Position numbers and translations under genes: made by a program
Part shown: positions 21,585-33,890 of the stretch, one piece after another
How the letters are laid out: each line of letters starts with the position of its first letter
How positions within the stretch are numbered: position 1 is the first letter of the stretch
The notes under the pieces: model-generated
What the model was told of the DNA's origin: nothing
Database searches by the model: none
Seen by the model: only the letters and a program-made list of their open reading frames with translations
From: Vicia villosa
Lineage: Eukaryota > Streptophyta > Magnoliopsida > Fabales > Fabaceae
Direction of reading: 5' to 3'
Assembly (NCBI RefSeq): GCF_029867415.1
Contig: NC_081183.1
Location: forward strand, 189,674,061-189,738,060
DNA length: 64,000 nt

Positions 21585-23925
21585 GTTCTGTGGACCTCCG
21601 ATTTTTTTCAATACCGGGCCATACCTCTGATCTGTAGAGATACGTGAACTGACTCTTTTTTGTCGCTTAATGCTTTCGCATTTTTGAAAAATTCACAGAG
21701 TCGCCACCGACCTTTTATTTTATCCAATTAAGGAAAGGTTTATAAAAGACACAGAAAAAAGACCTTTGAGAGATTCTGGGTAAGGGGGTAGGTTATACAA
21801 AGGGAAGGTGTTAGCACCCTTTGTATCCATGGTTATCCATGGGCTCTTAAGTTTGCTTAGCTCACTTGTTTTTTCGATCACTTTTCAATTGCTCTGAAAT
21901 TGCTCATATGTGGTTTCAAATACCTTTGTAAATTGAATTTTGTAATGATCCGTGTGTGGATGTATACAAAATGCTTGTTTATCTTTCGAAAGATGTTTTG
22001 AAAAGAACGTTAACTTTGTAATAATCCGTGTTTGGATGTATACAAAGTATTGTCTTTTTTGAAAGTTTTGAAAAATCAACAGTGTATGAGAATTTTGTTT
22101 GTTTTGATTTGAGCAAGCAAACTAGGAGGTCTACCCTGAGTTGTAAGGTCTTTATCCTATTTCCTTTAAAAATCTATCCTTTCACCGGATATAAAAGCAA
22201 GGTTCGATTTTGTACTCGAAACAGTAAAATTTGGCTTTGATTTTGAAAAGAATGAGGAGGGATTACCTTAAGAGGTGCAAGTGTGATTGTGATTGGATTC
22301 AGATATTTATCTTTGAAGTTAGTGATCTAACGGTTCAATTTTATCTTTGACATACACGCAGTTTATATTTGCTGGAAATTAAAGTGCGGAAATGTAAAGT
22401 GCGGAAAGTAAATCTACGCTATTACATCGGTTGTGCAGGAAATGTAAACTAGCCTATTTACATGAATTTGACATCCTATACATTTATCTAGGAATTTAAA
22501 TTGCAAGAAAAATAAAAGGCATGTTTTTGGATTTTTTATGATTGGTTTTAATTATAATTAATGCATGATTAATTAAATTAAAATGAAGAAAAAAGATGGA
22601 AATATATTTAAACCTAGAAATTAAGTTTAAAATATGTACAAAATATTTGTTAATTAATTTTAAAACAAAACTAATTTTTTGGAATTTTTTGGAATTGATT
22701 TAAGTTAATTAAAACATAATTATGTAAATAATTATACAAATAATTAAAACTTAAAAAGAAAATTATTCAAAATATGTACAAAATTAGTTTATAATATATA
22801 AACAATATTTTATATAAAGAACAAATTTTTTTTGGTATTTTTGATTGGTTAGAATAATTAAAAAGCAAATATATAAATATATACTAATTAATTATGCAAA
22901 ATATTGAAATTTTGAAGAAAAATAAAATATTTTTATTTCAGAAAATAATATATTATTTTAGAAGTCTAAAAATATTTTTTATGTATTTTTTGGATTTTTA
23001 AAACTATTTTTAATTAATTTTGCAAAGAAATTAAAATAAAATAGAAAATAAAATAGAAAATAAAAGGGATACTTATCAGGTGTGATGGGCTGGAAAGTGC
23101 ATGGTATGGACTGCTTGATCTGGTGCGTTGGATATGCTTTCAGTGGAGATCAAGGGCTGAGATTTTGAGTCACATGGTAATGTGCATGTGCTGCTTGCGT
23201 GGGATCTGTCAGCTTGGATAAGTCAACGTGGGACCCATGTTGCTTGTGTGGACGGAGACAAGTTGACTGGCGAACCACGCTGGGACGCGTGGTCGTCTTC
23301 AACCTTCAGCTCCTTTATTTTTTAAACAGATAGCGGGGGTTTTTAACCTCCCTTATTTGTACAGTAAAATGTCAATTTTGGTAGCTTCTCACACCTGCAA
23401 AAATAAACGTTAGAGATAAAAACAAATGACCCAGATCTACTTAAAATCACCTCCTGAACACGATGGTGGTGTTAGTTTTGCTGTTTGGGCGCTGTATCTA
23501 GGGATTCGAAGAGTTTGAAGCTTAAGCATGTAAGAACACTTGTTAATGGCATAGAGTTATTCTCACGTGGAAACTCTCATGTTAAAGCCCAGACCTGTCC
23601 TATAGGACCTCATGAACTCATTAGAATGATTAGTTTATATTGAGGTTAAGTAAATATAGGAAAACGAAAATTGTTCATGTATGAATATGAAGAACACTTA
23701 TGCATGTGATACGACTCTCATGGGACCACACAAAGGGTTTGTTCTTACTTTATATGATCTTAGAAGATGATTAGAATGATTATTTTGTATTGATATTGAT
23801 TGGAAATATGAAATTGAAAATTACAAAGTTATGGAATTTTGAGAGAATTATGATGTTTCTATGCTATGCTTGAGCTATAATTTCGTGAGTGTGTTGGCCC
23901 CCCTTGTTTGTGAAATATGAAGCTT

Positions 23926-23933
23926 CATTTATA
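23926..23933 (-). promoter_or_regulatory. TATA box conserved in all three Ogre LTRs
   Basis: TATAAATG on the minus strand, followed by a G-rich stretch (ACAAGGGGGG). Counterparts are 1873-1880 in LTR1 and 9519-9526 (TATAAATA) in LTR2. Because LTR2 keeps this one but lacks the other TATA box, this is the better candidate for the element's own promoter. Confidence 0.5.
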
Positions 23934-25544
23934 GGCCTTGGAGTGCTTAAATTTGAAGCTAAAAGCAATGATGGCTTTTGTTGAATTCTTGACTTTTCAA
24001 GCTTGGAACTCAAGCAACCTTGGCTTGCTCTTCACACTTCTTTCCTTGCAGCCTCCTTGCTGCATAATTAAGTGATTATTTGATGAGTCATGCTTGGAAA
24101 ATAAGCTACCCATTATTCTTCCATTTTCCTTTTTAAATTTAATCTTATATGTGATAAAATTAAATCAAAAATGGATAAAAATGATGTGGGCTTTGTCTTG
24201 GTCGTGGGAGGCCCATAATATTATGGAAATGATGTTTGAATGCTGAAAACTTGGCCCCATTTGGAAAAAATACATTTTTGAGCAATGTTGATTTCATGCA
24301 TTTTCCCAAAATTTAGCCAACTTCAACAAGGTGTAAATCCTTCAATTTTTGTCATATGAAGGAGATCTTGCACTTTTTGGAAACCTCAAAGAGTCCTCTA
24401 ACCAATGCCTTTGGTCTCATGTCAAAATGATTTTTGAAGCTCCTTGTGTGTCCTTTTGAAAAAAGTGTCTTTTTGTTGACTTTGAAAATGACCTGTAATG
24501 TCTTTGATCATATTTTTCAAATGGTGAATCCAATGACCATGGGATCAATGGCATTTGAAAGATAATTGAATTTCCTTCAAAACAAGCTTTGGTTTGAATT
24601 TTTTGGATGAAGGATGAGAGAGTTATGATCAGTCAAAGTTGAGTTGACTTTTCAGGCAAAAACCCTAATTTTGAATCTTAGGGTTTTGTTGATTTTTGAT
24701 CTTTCCTTGATGAATTATGATCATCCAATGATCAAATGATGAATCCTTTGACAAAATATGGACTTTGACAAAAAAATTTCATTTTTGACTGTCTGTTGAC
24801 TTTTTTGGTCAAACGGGTCGTCTGTTGACTGTTTGAGCTGCTGACGGTGCGTCTGAGTGAATTGAAGTTTGAAAATTTGTATGATGGTACTTTGAGATAT
24901 ATGGATGTGTATGAAATCCATTTGAGCTCTCAAAAACTTGTTGCTCCTGTAAAAACAAGAAAAAACCCTGATTAGGGACTGTTTGTGTAGGAGACAGTTA
25001 AGCGTACCTGATTTTTGTGCAGTGCTGAGTTTCTGCTAATCGCGTGATATTCAGAAGACTTCTAGAACAAAAATCTTGGAATTTTGAATTGTGAAAGATT
25101 GATTTGATTGATTGTACAAATCACTGTGAATTGTACTGTCTGCAGTTTGTCTGTCAACCGACTGTTCGTGTACTGAAGCAGCAATTAAAGTGAAAAATCA
25201 ACCGTCAAAGTTAATTTTCTTTTTTTTTTTGTTGTTATTTTTGTTTTTGTTTGGTGTGAAGCATGAAAATTTATTTACATGACTTGTTAGAAAACAGAAA
25301 CATAATAAATAACTGATATTTACGGTATGCGGGCAAAATTACCGATAATAACCTGAAAATTATTTAATGCACAGAAATAGAAATATTTGACTGGCAGAAA
25401 ATACACAAAATATTATCTTAGTAATTAAGCAATATTATGACAACTAGTACGACATTTAATACTGACAGTATAAATATTACATACTATATTGAAAAGTACG
25501 ACGAATAAACGGTACGTTTAAGAAAATAAGAAACACGACAAATT

Positions 25545-25712
25545 TTAAAAATGACGGTTGACGAACCATGCTATGATTAATAACATGTAGAGGAGTGGGA
25601 GTGCAACCATTGCAGGTCCACACTTCTCAGGACTGTGTAGGCAGAAGAAAGTTGTGATCACCGTAGCAATGGTGACGACTGTAAGAAGCAGTGTTTCTAT
25701 CCATTTTGCCAT
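25545..25712 (-). CDS. Small two-membrane-segment ORF, LTR3 copy
   Basis: Second copy of the 55-aa ORF at 3492-3659, at the constant LTR offset with no visible change: ATG context, two hydrophobic segments and stop all kept. TATA box at 25805-25812. See the LTR1 copy for the protein description. Confidence 0.45.
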   Translation of the reverse strand: MAKWIETLLLTVVTIATVITTFFCLHSPEKCGPAMVALPLLYMLLIIAWFVNRHF

Positions 25713-26326
25713 TTTTGCTAGGGAAGAAGAAATGATGGATTATGAGGTAGGAATTTGAAAGATGATTTAGAATTTGATGTGAGATTTGTGGGAAGAATGA
25801 GAGGTATTTATAGAATGGAAAGATGATAGAGACGTTGGGGAATGATGTGATTCCGTACAAAAGGAAATTTGAGTGGTAGTGAGATTTGAAAGAAAGTGTA
25901 TGATAGTGTTGGAAAAAGGAGAGATTTGATTTTTGAAAAAGAGATTTGAAAAGATTTTTGCAAATAATGGAATATAATACAAAAATTAGTGGGAAACAAA
26001 AGATAATAATAATCTACTTGTTACCAGTACAGTCTGAGTTTCCTGATTCTGCGCCTGCAAAAAGATTTTAACTCTGTACCAATTGTGTCAGTACTATTTA
26101 TCTGTAAATAAATAAATAGCATGTGTGAAGTAATAAACAGTATTTGGTGTTTGCGTAAGAATAAATTCAACTGCAAGCCAAATCACTGTATAAGAAAAGT
26201 TCTAAAAACTAAGTATTTCATATGTCAGGATATTTGTTGAAATAAAAATCCATGATTATATGAGACCCTTAATTTTCAGATTGGAGTTTTCTTGAAAAAT
26301 ATGTGGGCAAATTTTGGGGTATAACA

Positions 26327-27643
26327 AGGTCGAACCTGCTGCTGAGGTTGCTGCGACCTTTGTTGGGTTTGTTGTTGCGAGACCTGAGGTTGATAAGCTG
26401 GCGCTGAGTTAACAACCGGAGTTATTGTTGCAACTTGAGGTTGGAATTTCTTCTTGATTTTGTGCAAGACATTGCTGACATCTTGATCCTTTTTCTTCTG
26501 GAAAGTATTTCCATACTTCCTTGGACCAATAGAAGATTCTGGTTCTTTGTTCAAGCGTCCTTCTCGAACTGCTTCTTCTAAACGCACACCCATGTTTACC
26601 ATCTCGGTAAAGTCACTTGGTGCACTTGCAACCATTCGTCCGTAGTAAAATGGACTCAAAGTTTTGAGATAGATTTTTGTCATTTCTTTCTCTTCAAGTG
26701 GTGGACAAATTTGAGCAGCAACTTCACGCCATCTCTGAGCGTATTCCTTGAAGCTTTCTCTATCCTTTTGAGTCATGGCCCGGAGTTGATCTCTGTCGGG
26801 AGCCATATCCAGATTGTACTTATACTGTTTGACGAAGGCCTCTCCGAGGTCTCGAAAAGTACGAATCTCTGAACTGTTCAAGTTCATGTACCATTTGAGT
26901 GCAGCACCAGTTAGGCTGTCTTGAAAATAATGAATGAGCAATTGTTGATTATCAGTCTGAGTTGACATTCTTCGAGCGTACATCACAAGATGACTTTGTG
27001 GGCATGAATTCCCTTTGTACTTCTCGAATTCTGGTACTTTGAATTTGTGAGGAATCTTAACATTTGGAACCAGACAGAGGTCTGCAGCATTCTTTCCAAA
27101 TAGATCTTGTCCTCGGAGAGTCTTGAGTTCCTTCTGCATTTGCAGAAACTGTTCCTGGAACTCGTCCAATCTTTCATACACGCCAGCATCCTCACTTGGA
27201 GCGTGATGATATACTTGTCCGCCTTGCGGGGGAAAAGTATGCATAATGGGCTGTGGAGAAGCCATGACAGCAGATCTCGGTATCTCAGCATTCTGTTGTG
27301 CGAAACCCATTGCCGTTGCTCTTGGAACTTCAATTTCCAGAGGTTTGTAACCCTCCGGTGGACGCATATCCATGGTGACTTTTGGAGCTTCAGAAGCTGG
27401 AGGTATGTACCCTTCTGGAGTAAAGTTATACGGCATGCCCCAAGGTCGATCAGGCGGCATGGTATACTGAGGAATAGGAGTAGAAACAATCTCGGAAACC
27501 ACAGTCCTTTGTGGTTCTTCTGGCGTTGGTCGATTTTGCGCAACTACCAGGGCTTCTACCATACTATTGAGTCTTTCAACAGTACCTTTGAGAGTATTAA
27601 TCTCTTCTCTGAGTTCTTCATTCTCTTGCTCAAAGTCTTCCAT
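26327..27643 (-). pseudogene. Element C gag, cut by Ogre insertion
   Basis: Starts at the ATG at 27643 (MEDFEQENEELREE), with an N-terminal coiled coil (about 1-50), a proline-rich stretch, then a capsid-type region (FVKQYKYNLDMAP and ESFKEYAQRWREVA, about 270-340). Position and order of motifs match the Gag of body B, but the sequence is clearly divergent, so C belongs to another Ogre-like family. The reading frame ends where LTR3 begins; the remaining codons to 26276 are LTR sequence. The rest of C should lie left of the window, on the far side of the insertion. Confidence 0.92.
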
Positions 27644-27932
27644 TCTTTTCTTGCGACTTGAACGAGTGTTGTATGGATGAGACAGCTTGAAAGTCTTTGT
27701 TCACCTCCTTCTCCTCCTCTCTTTCTGGAGAAAGGAAAGTGACTATTAGATCCGCGACAATTCTCGTGTCAGTGCGTACGACTAAAGCGATGTATGATAT
27801 GCAATTAAGTTATTATTTTTCAAGGAAACACCATAATTACGTTATGAAACATCAAACTTTTATTAATTAAGCGAAAACGCCGTTTTTACACACTTTGAAA
27901 AGGGAAATACAGAGAAATTGAGAGAAAGGACT

Positions 27933-29369
27933 CTAAAACTTTGATGAAGAGCCGACTTCACGTTCTAACATCTTCTTCTGTTTCTTGAGCTGAGCGTTCT
28001 CTGACGTGAGCTGATCGATGATCCAGGAAGCAGGAGGGATATGATGAGAAAGTGATGATTGTGTCACTTGTCGATCGAGTACTTCAAGTAACTCATCCTT
28101 CCTTCTTAGGATGTTTTGAATCTCAACATTTTCCGTGTTGACAATTCGATACTTGTTCCTCCAAGCATTCCTTTCTTGGCATACCTTGTTTAATGCCGCT
28201 TGCAGTTTTTCAACATCGGTGGAGAAAAGGTAAATTGGTTCCCTTAGGGGAATAGGTTCTTGATGTTGATATGGCATCCTGAGCTTGAATGCTCTGACGC
28301 GTACCCATTGAAGGTAAGGATCCAGGGAGATGCAAAGATGTTTTCCTAACAATCTTCTCCCTTTGCTGTGAACAAGACGCCAGGCTTGGACAATTTCCTT
28401 CTTCAGCATGTTGCCATGATCGTCGATGTTCTTGAAGAACAGACCCTCCAATTGAATATTACTTGGAATGTTTTTCATGGGATAGCCGTATTGACGACGG
28501 GCTAAAGCTGGATTGTAACTGATTCCTCCCTTAGTTCCAATAAGGGGTACGTTGGGAAAACTTCCGCAACTGAAGATGATCTTGGTTTCGTCGTTGTCAG
28601 GACTACACCAATCAATGTCTGTATGAGTGAGAGACATGATTTTCTGTGACCAGTAAGGGCCATCCCTCATGTTCCAGAAAGTGCTAGACTTTGGCAGGTG
28701 CGAAACGAACCATTCGTATAACAACGGTACGCAGCATGTGATTAATCCTCCTCGCTGCAGGTTTCTTGAATGCACAGAGTGATAAGCATCCGCAAGCAAG
28801 GTTGGAACTGGATTTCCAATTAAGAAGATCTTAATTGCATTGATGTCGACGAAATCGTTAATGTTAGGAAACAAAAACAATCCGTAGATAAGCAAAGCCA
28901 AGACTTCCTCAAAAGCGCTCATATCTTGGATGCTGACGAAGTACCGAGCTTGATCAAACAGGAATTTGGAGGGCAATCCTTGAATTCCTCCTCTACTCAC
29001 CATATGAGTTCTGATGTCGACTACGTTCAAAGGAGTAGTTGCAGCAATGATAACGTCGTCAGGATTCTTTTCCAAACCGGAGTACGGATCTTGCGCGTAC
29101 ACGGGTATTTCAATCAGACGAGAGTACTCCTCTAACGTGGGTATGAGCTGATAATCTGGAAAGGTGAAGCAGTGATACGTTGGATCGTAAAACTGTACCA
29201 AGGTGGGAAGGATCCCATCCACCATGTTGGTATTGAGCAAAGGCAGAAGTTTTCCGTACTTCTCCTTGAAAGCCTGGGGGTTGACCACCAGTTTTCCGAG
29301 CTTTCCCAGTTCCTCGACCTGGAGAATCTTGAAGGTGTATTTCCTAGCTCTCTTTCTCCCATAATCCAT
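27933..29369 (-). CDS. Element C ORF1 protein
   Basis: An intact frame of 478 aa from the ATG at 29369 (MDYGRKRARKY, context ACCATGG); it is open to 29420. Clearly homologous to the ORF1 at 19572-20915: both have FTFPDYQL(V/I)PTLEE, LLIYGL(V/F)LFPN, NPVPTLL and GGI(T/S)YNP(S/A)LA blocks in the same order. The C-terminus is coiled coil (LRRKDELLEVLDRQ, then ENAQLKKQKKMLEREV). The family function is unknown. It keeps an open frame although its gag has been destroyed. Confidence 0.88.
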   Translation of the reverse strand: MDYGRKRARKYTFKILQVEELGKLGKLVVNPQAFKEKYGKLLPLLNTNMVDGILPTLVQFYDPTYHCFTFPDYQLIPTLEEYSRLIEIPVYAQDPYSGLEKNPDDVIIAATTPLNVVDIRTHMVSRGGIQGLPSKFLFDQARYFVSIQDMSAFEEVLALLIYGLFLFPNINDFVDINAIKIFLIGNPVPTLLADAYHSVHSRNLQRGGLITCCVPLLYEWFVSHLPKSSTFWNMRDGPYWSQKIMSLTHTDIDWCSPDNDETKIIFSCGSFPNVPLIGTKGGISYNPALARRQYGYPMKNIPSNIQLEGLFFKNIDDHGNMLKKEIVQAWRLVHSKGRRLLGKHLCISLDPYLQWVRVRAFKLRMPYQHQEPIPLREPIYLFSTDVEKLQAALNKVCQERNAWRNKYRIVNTENVEIQNILRRKDELLEVLDRQVTQSSLSHHIPPASWIIDQLTSENAQLKKQKKMLEREVGSSSKF

Positions 29370-30164
29370 GGTATAGATCCTTAAGTCCTTTCTCCGTTTC
29401 TCTCTTTCTATGAAGTTCAAAACGTTCGTTATTTAGTTTCCTTGAAAAACGACTCGAAAAAGACTCTTTTTGTTTTTAGTTGTTTATTAATGAATGATGC
29501 ATGAATGCATGAATGCACACACAAGAGTTTTAAACAAACATGGCGTTGAAGGGTACAGTGGTCATGAAGTCAAAACGCAAATCCCGCCCCAATGGTAAAC
29601 TAAGGTTAAGGATTTTTGTACCTGTAGAACGGGTTCTAGGGGTCTCAGAGTTTTTGCTCAACCTTAAAGATACGTTGATTGGTATCTATAAGAGAGTTTT
29701 CTCTGAGTGTAGTATCTGCGTGACAATTACTTCCGTAATCACCGCCCTACGTCCTAAAAAAAGGCTTTAAGTGGGGTTAATGTGTTTCTAGGTCCTCCTG
29801 GTACAAATCAGTCTCGGAATGCAGTGGCGCAGTTAATCACAACCAGCCAGGCAAATCCCAAGAGTAGACTTGGAAACCAAGATTAGAGGGCCTTCACCGG
29901 GAAGACATCCTCCATCCTATCTTATGTTGCACTCAAATCCGGGTATAGGATTTCTCACCACAAGGGGGAATCAAGCCCTTTCCCGATACAGAATAAACAA
30001 AATAAACAAGTATATATGCAACAAACACATGATATGACACAGAGGTTAGGCAGGACCTCTCTTGTTTGAGGGGGAATTTGGCATCCCTAATTCCTCATTG
30101 GGGCTGGACCAGCAACAGGTCAACCATTGGTTTGGATGAAAAACCAAGGTTTTGAACACTTATA
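29370..30164 (-). other. Element C leader
   Basis: Non-coding. Contains a TTCACCGGGAAGAC motif (about 29892) that also recurs in the LTR of C, and short ATG-rich repeats (29490-29515). No gene seen. Confidence 0.7.
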
Positions 30165-30182
30165 TCCCCAGCAGAGTCGCCA
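30165..30182 (-). promoter_or_regulatory. Element C primer binding site
   Basis: TGGCGACTCTGCTGGGGA on the minus strand, six bases inside the LTR end (...GACCACCACA). Same tRNA-Arg type primer as the Ogre bodies. Confidence 0.9.
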
Positions 30183-31239
30183 TTTTTCTGTGGTGGTCGT
30201 TTTCTTTACCTCCCCGTTTCACTTGGGAGGACGGCACGCTAAACCCTTCACGCGAAATTTGGAAGGAGAATGCGCCCGTGGTGGGATGAATTTTATTTCA
30301 GTTCTTCCTACGATATCACACGAACTTTCTTATTTGTCCTACGAGTAGGAAAGGGGAAAAAAGATCTCAACTAAACCCTAGGAGTTTGCTAAGTGTGGGG
30401 ATTTCACCTAGACTAGAAATTCTGGAGTCCGGGAGGTCGGTTATACATAGGGAAGTGTTTAAACACCCTACATATCTGTAGTACTCTACAGGAACCTTCT
30501 CTGTGTCATTGTGTTTGTGTTTATTGCTAATGATTGGGAAAGTTTCTCCTTTGTATTAGGAGAAGGAATTGAATTGATTTGAAAAGACAGACAGACAGAC
30601 AAACTGACTATTTTTGGTATTTTATTAGCTCGCTGAGATTCCTTGTGAACCTCATGCCTACATATCCCTAGTGGAAGTCAGAGCTTAATGTAGTTCGGGG
30701 AACTAACTAGGGAAATTAATTATTTTTGGTGCCTTGTTTGAAGCTCAAGGTTGAAGCTTGGAATTAAATCTCTGTTTACAGTAAAGAGACATGAAATTAT
30801 CTCTACAGAGAGGTATTAGTACTATTCTACCACAAACATTTAAAGGAGTGACAGAATAACTGAATTCATTTCATTCAAGAGGGGGACCTTACTTGTGTAT
30901 GTGCAAGTATACCAGTCAAATGCCTCTTAAATGAAAGAAAGATGCTCATCCAAATTAGGGAAAGTTACCACATGTCTGGGTTTTACTGCCAGCTCATGCC
31001 TTTCAAAATCCTAAATGGGAGACTTGATTAAAATTGAAATGAAATGTTTGTTTGTTTGAATGTGGTAGAGTAGTAAAAATATCTCTCTATAGAGATAAGC
31101 TATGTCTATCTACTGTATAAAAGATTTGACTTTAGCTGGCTTGTATGAGGCCCAAGCTTGAGGCTTTTTGATTGATTAATTAATATTAATGACTCTGGGA
31201 GATGACTCCACTGGGGATTAATTACAGGGTATTTTAGTG

Positions 31240-32185
31240 TTCTGTACAAAGCCCAGAATTGAGGCTGACTCTACTTAGGGAGACTCTATTTATATGCCTT
31301 GTACAAAGCCCAAGGTTGTGGCTGACTCTAGCTAGGGAAAAAAAACTATTTTTTGCCTTGTACAAAGCCCAAGGTTGTGGCGGACTCTTAAATGAATTAA
31401 GTATTGATGACTATATGGGGAAAGATCCTAAGTGTTAGGAATCTTTGACACATGAAAGATATGGTTTATCTGCCTTGTACAAAGCCCAAGGTTGTGGCTA
31501 CTGAATGATGAAGAACTCACTGGGGAGACTCTATTATCTGCCTTGTACAATGCCCAAGGTTGAGGCTGACTCTTAACAGGGGAGTTTTATTGTTTGGGTG
31601 CCTTGTATGAAGCCCAAGGTTGAGGCTAACTGTTTTTGTTGGTTTTGACTCTACTGAGGAGGTTTTATTTATTAAAAGACTGTTTTTCTTTGGAAGCTAA
31701 CCCTTTCCAGGGATTTTGACTCAGCTGGTGAATTTGTCTGTTAAAAGACTGACTTTTATCATGTTTTTGGAGGCTGACCCTTTCCAGGGGTTTTGACTCT
31801 TTTGGGGAAATTATCTCCTAAGAGAATGAAATTATTTTTTTGACATTTAATGATTGACTTTGGAGGCTAACCCTTTCCAGGGATTTTATATTAAAAATGA
31901 AAGAATGTGTGGAAGCTAACCCTTTCCAGGGATTTTGACTCAGCTGGTGAATTTGTCTGTTAAAAGACTGACTTTTATCATTTTTTTGGAGGCTGGCCCT
32001 TTCCAGGGGTTTTGACTCTTTTGGGGAAATTATCTCCTAAGAGAATGAAATTATTTATTAATTGACTTTGGAGGCTAACCCTTTCCAGGGATTTTATATT
32101 AAAAATGAAAGAATGTGTGGAAGCTAACCCTTTCCAGGGATTTTGACATTTTAGACAGATGTTGGAGGCTAACCCTTTCCAGGGG
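31240..32185 (-). repeat. Two interspersed short-repeat families in LTR C
   Basis: Family 1, CTTGTACAAAGCCCAAGGTT with variants, recurs about six times between 31240 and 31625. Family 2, GGAGGCTAACCCTTTCCAGG with variants, recurs about eight times between 31690 and 32180. Spacing is irregular, with a larger duplicated block of about 200 bp visible (31690-31900 against 31910-32120). Confidence 0.85.
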
Positions 32186-33752
32186 TTTTTGTAAAAATGA
32201 TAATTGATTTGGGTAGCACTCCATTAATTATTAAAGGATGAAAGGATTGGCAGAAAGATTATCTAGTGAGACTTCTTGTTTAAAGCCCAAGATGAAGGCT
32301 GACTCAATGCTGAGGATGATCAAACATGGATCCTAGACTCTGCTAAGGAAGATTGATGAAGATAAGGGTGACAGAGACTGTCCATGTCTCTCATTCCAAA
32401 AGGTGTACTCAATGCAAAATTGAGACAAACTTAGCTTGTTTAGAGTCTGGTTTAAATTGGAAGAAACTCACCAGGGTAGGCTAAAAGGTGACTAAAGACC
32501 TGTTCCTATGTTTATAAGAAACCTGATGGGTCCTTGTATACACGCTCAAGAGGAAGCTGGAAATGCTTTTAAGAAGCCTGTGGGTCCTTGTACAAAGCCC
32601 AAGAGGAGGCTAATCGAGGGTCCTTGTTATAGCACAAGAGAAAGCTATGTAGTTTTGAACTTATTTTGGCTCTAAGCAAATGGGTAAGAGGTTTCACCGG
32701 GAATAATCCTCTTTGGGTGGATGTGTCCTATTATTTTGGATTCTAAGGTTTTTGCCAAGATGTTTCACCGGGAATAATTCATCTTGGGGGTTTGAACTAC
32801 AGATCTCTAATTAGGAAAGAGCCTTCACCGGGAAGACATTCTCAATCCTAGGTCATATTCCTATAATATATATATAGTTTAACTGTCCTAAGGTTTATAC
32901 TCGAACGTAGTTCTAAACTAATATATGTGCACAGTTTATATTTGACAGTAATTTAAACAAAGACTGTAAATTGAAAGCTTGTAAAGCCTAACCTGGATGG
33001 AGTGGAGGCCATTGAAGAAGTATGTACAGAGCCTCAACAGTATTTTTATTGTTTTTGATAACAGTTGAATGTATGTGATAAACAGTTAATGGTTTTTGAA
33101 AACAGAAGAAGTGAAGATGGACAAAGGTCACATAGGTATCTGAAGAGTTTCACCGGGAATAATGCCCTTCAAATACCAGAAGAATGTTTTGAAAACAGAA
33201 AGAAGATTTTGAAAATACAGTTTTGAAAACAAGCTAAGAAGAGAAGGTTTTTGGGACTTACACTCTATTAGAGGCCCAGTACTTTACAGTACTGGTGATA
33301 AAAGCAGTTGAAAATGATTTGAAATGATATAAGGTTTTGTTGTTTGAAAACCTTAATCATCCGTTTAATCGGAGATTGATAACAACTTTGAAATTTGACA
33401 AAAGTCAACTTAATTAAAGTAAAAATAAAGATTTTTACTTAATTAAGACCTAAATAATTAGGGTTTTATCATAAACTTATTTACAAAGTGATTAGGTTAA
33501 AATAAAGTGATAATATATATTTAAAGTATTTAAGAAAACACTTAAAACATACTATTTTAAACCTAATAAAAATACATGAAATAAATAATATTTTTATGAT
33601 TTTTTTGATTATTCACAAAATAGATATGTTAAATAAGAAGTGTGTGAAAAATGAAGTGAAAATGATTTAATTTGATAGGTTAAATATTTATGTGAAGTTG
33701 TGAAGGAAATAAGTGTGAAAAGTGGTAAAAAATATAGAAATGTCTTCACCAA

Positions 33753-33805
33753 GGCTTGAACTCACGCCCTTTAGGTCACACACCCAAAACCAAACCACTG
33801 GGCCA
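33753..33805 (-). other. tRNA-like region 1 (A and B boxes) in LTR C
   Basis: Minus-strand A box TGGCCCAGTGG (33795-33805) fits the TRGYNNARNGG consensus, and B box AGTTCAAGCC (33753-33762) fits RGTTCRANNCC, at tRNA-like spacing. I could not fold a full cloverleaf, so this is tRNA-derived or tRNA-mimicking rather than a working gene. Confidence 0.5.
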
Positions 33806-33890
33806 GCGCGCATGGTGATAGTAACTTGCACTCATTTGGTTATGTTTTAAAACAAGTAGTAAATCATTGAAAAAATAAAAGAATCAAAAA

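Larger units (their letters stand above)
21589..26326 (-). mobile_element. Ogre LTR3 (complete 5' LTR of body B)
   Basis: 4738 bp. On the minus strand it begins TGTTATACCCC at 26326 and ends GGAGGTCCACA at 21589, next to the primer binding site. The right-hand junction cuts the gag frame of element C, so this is the outer edge of the insertion. It contains the extra 695-bp segment (25324-26018) with its TATA box and 55-codon ORF, a second TATA box (23926-23933), and in U5 a conserved block at 21802-21819 and a PBS look-alike at 21696-21706. Confidence 0.93.
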
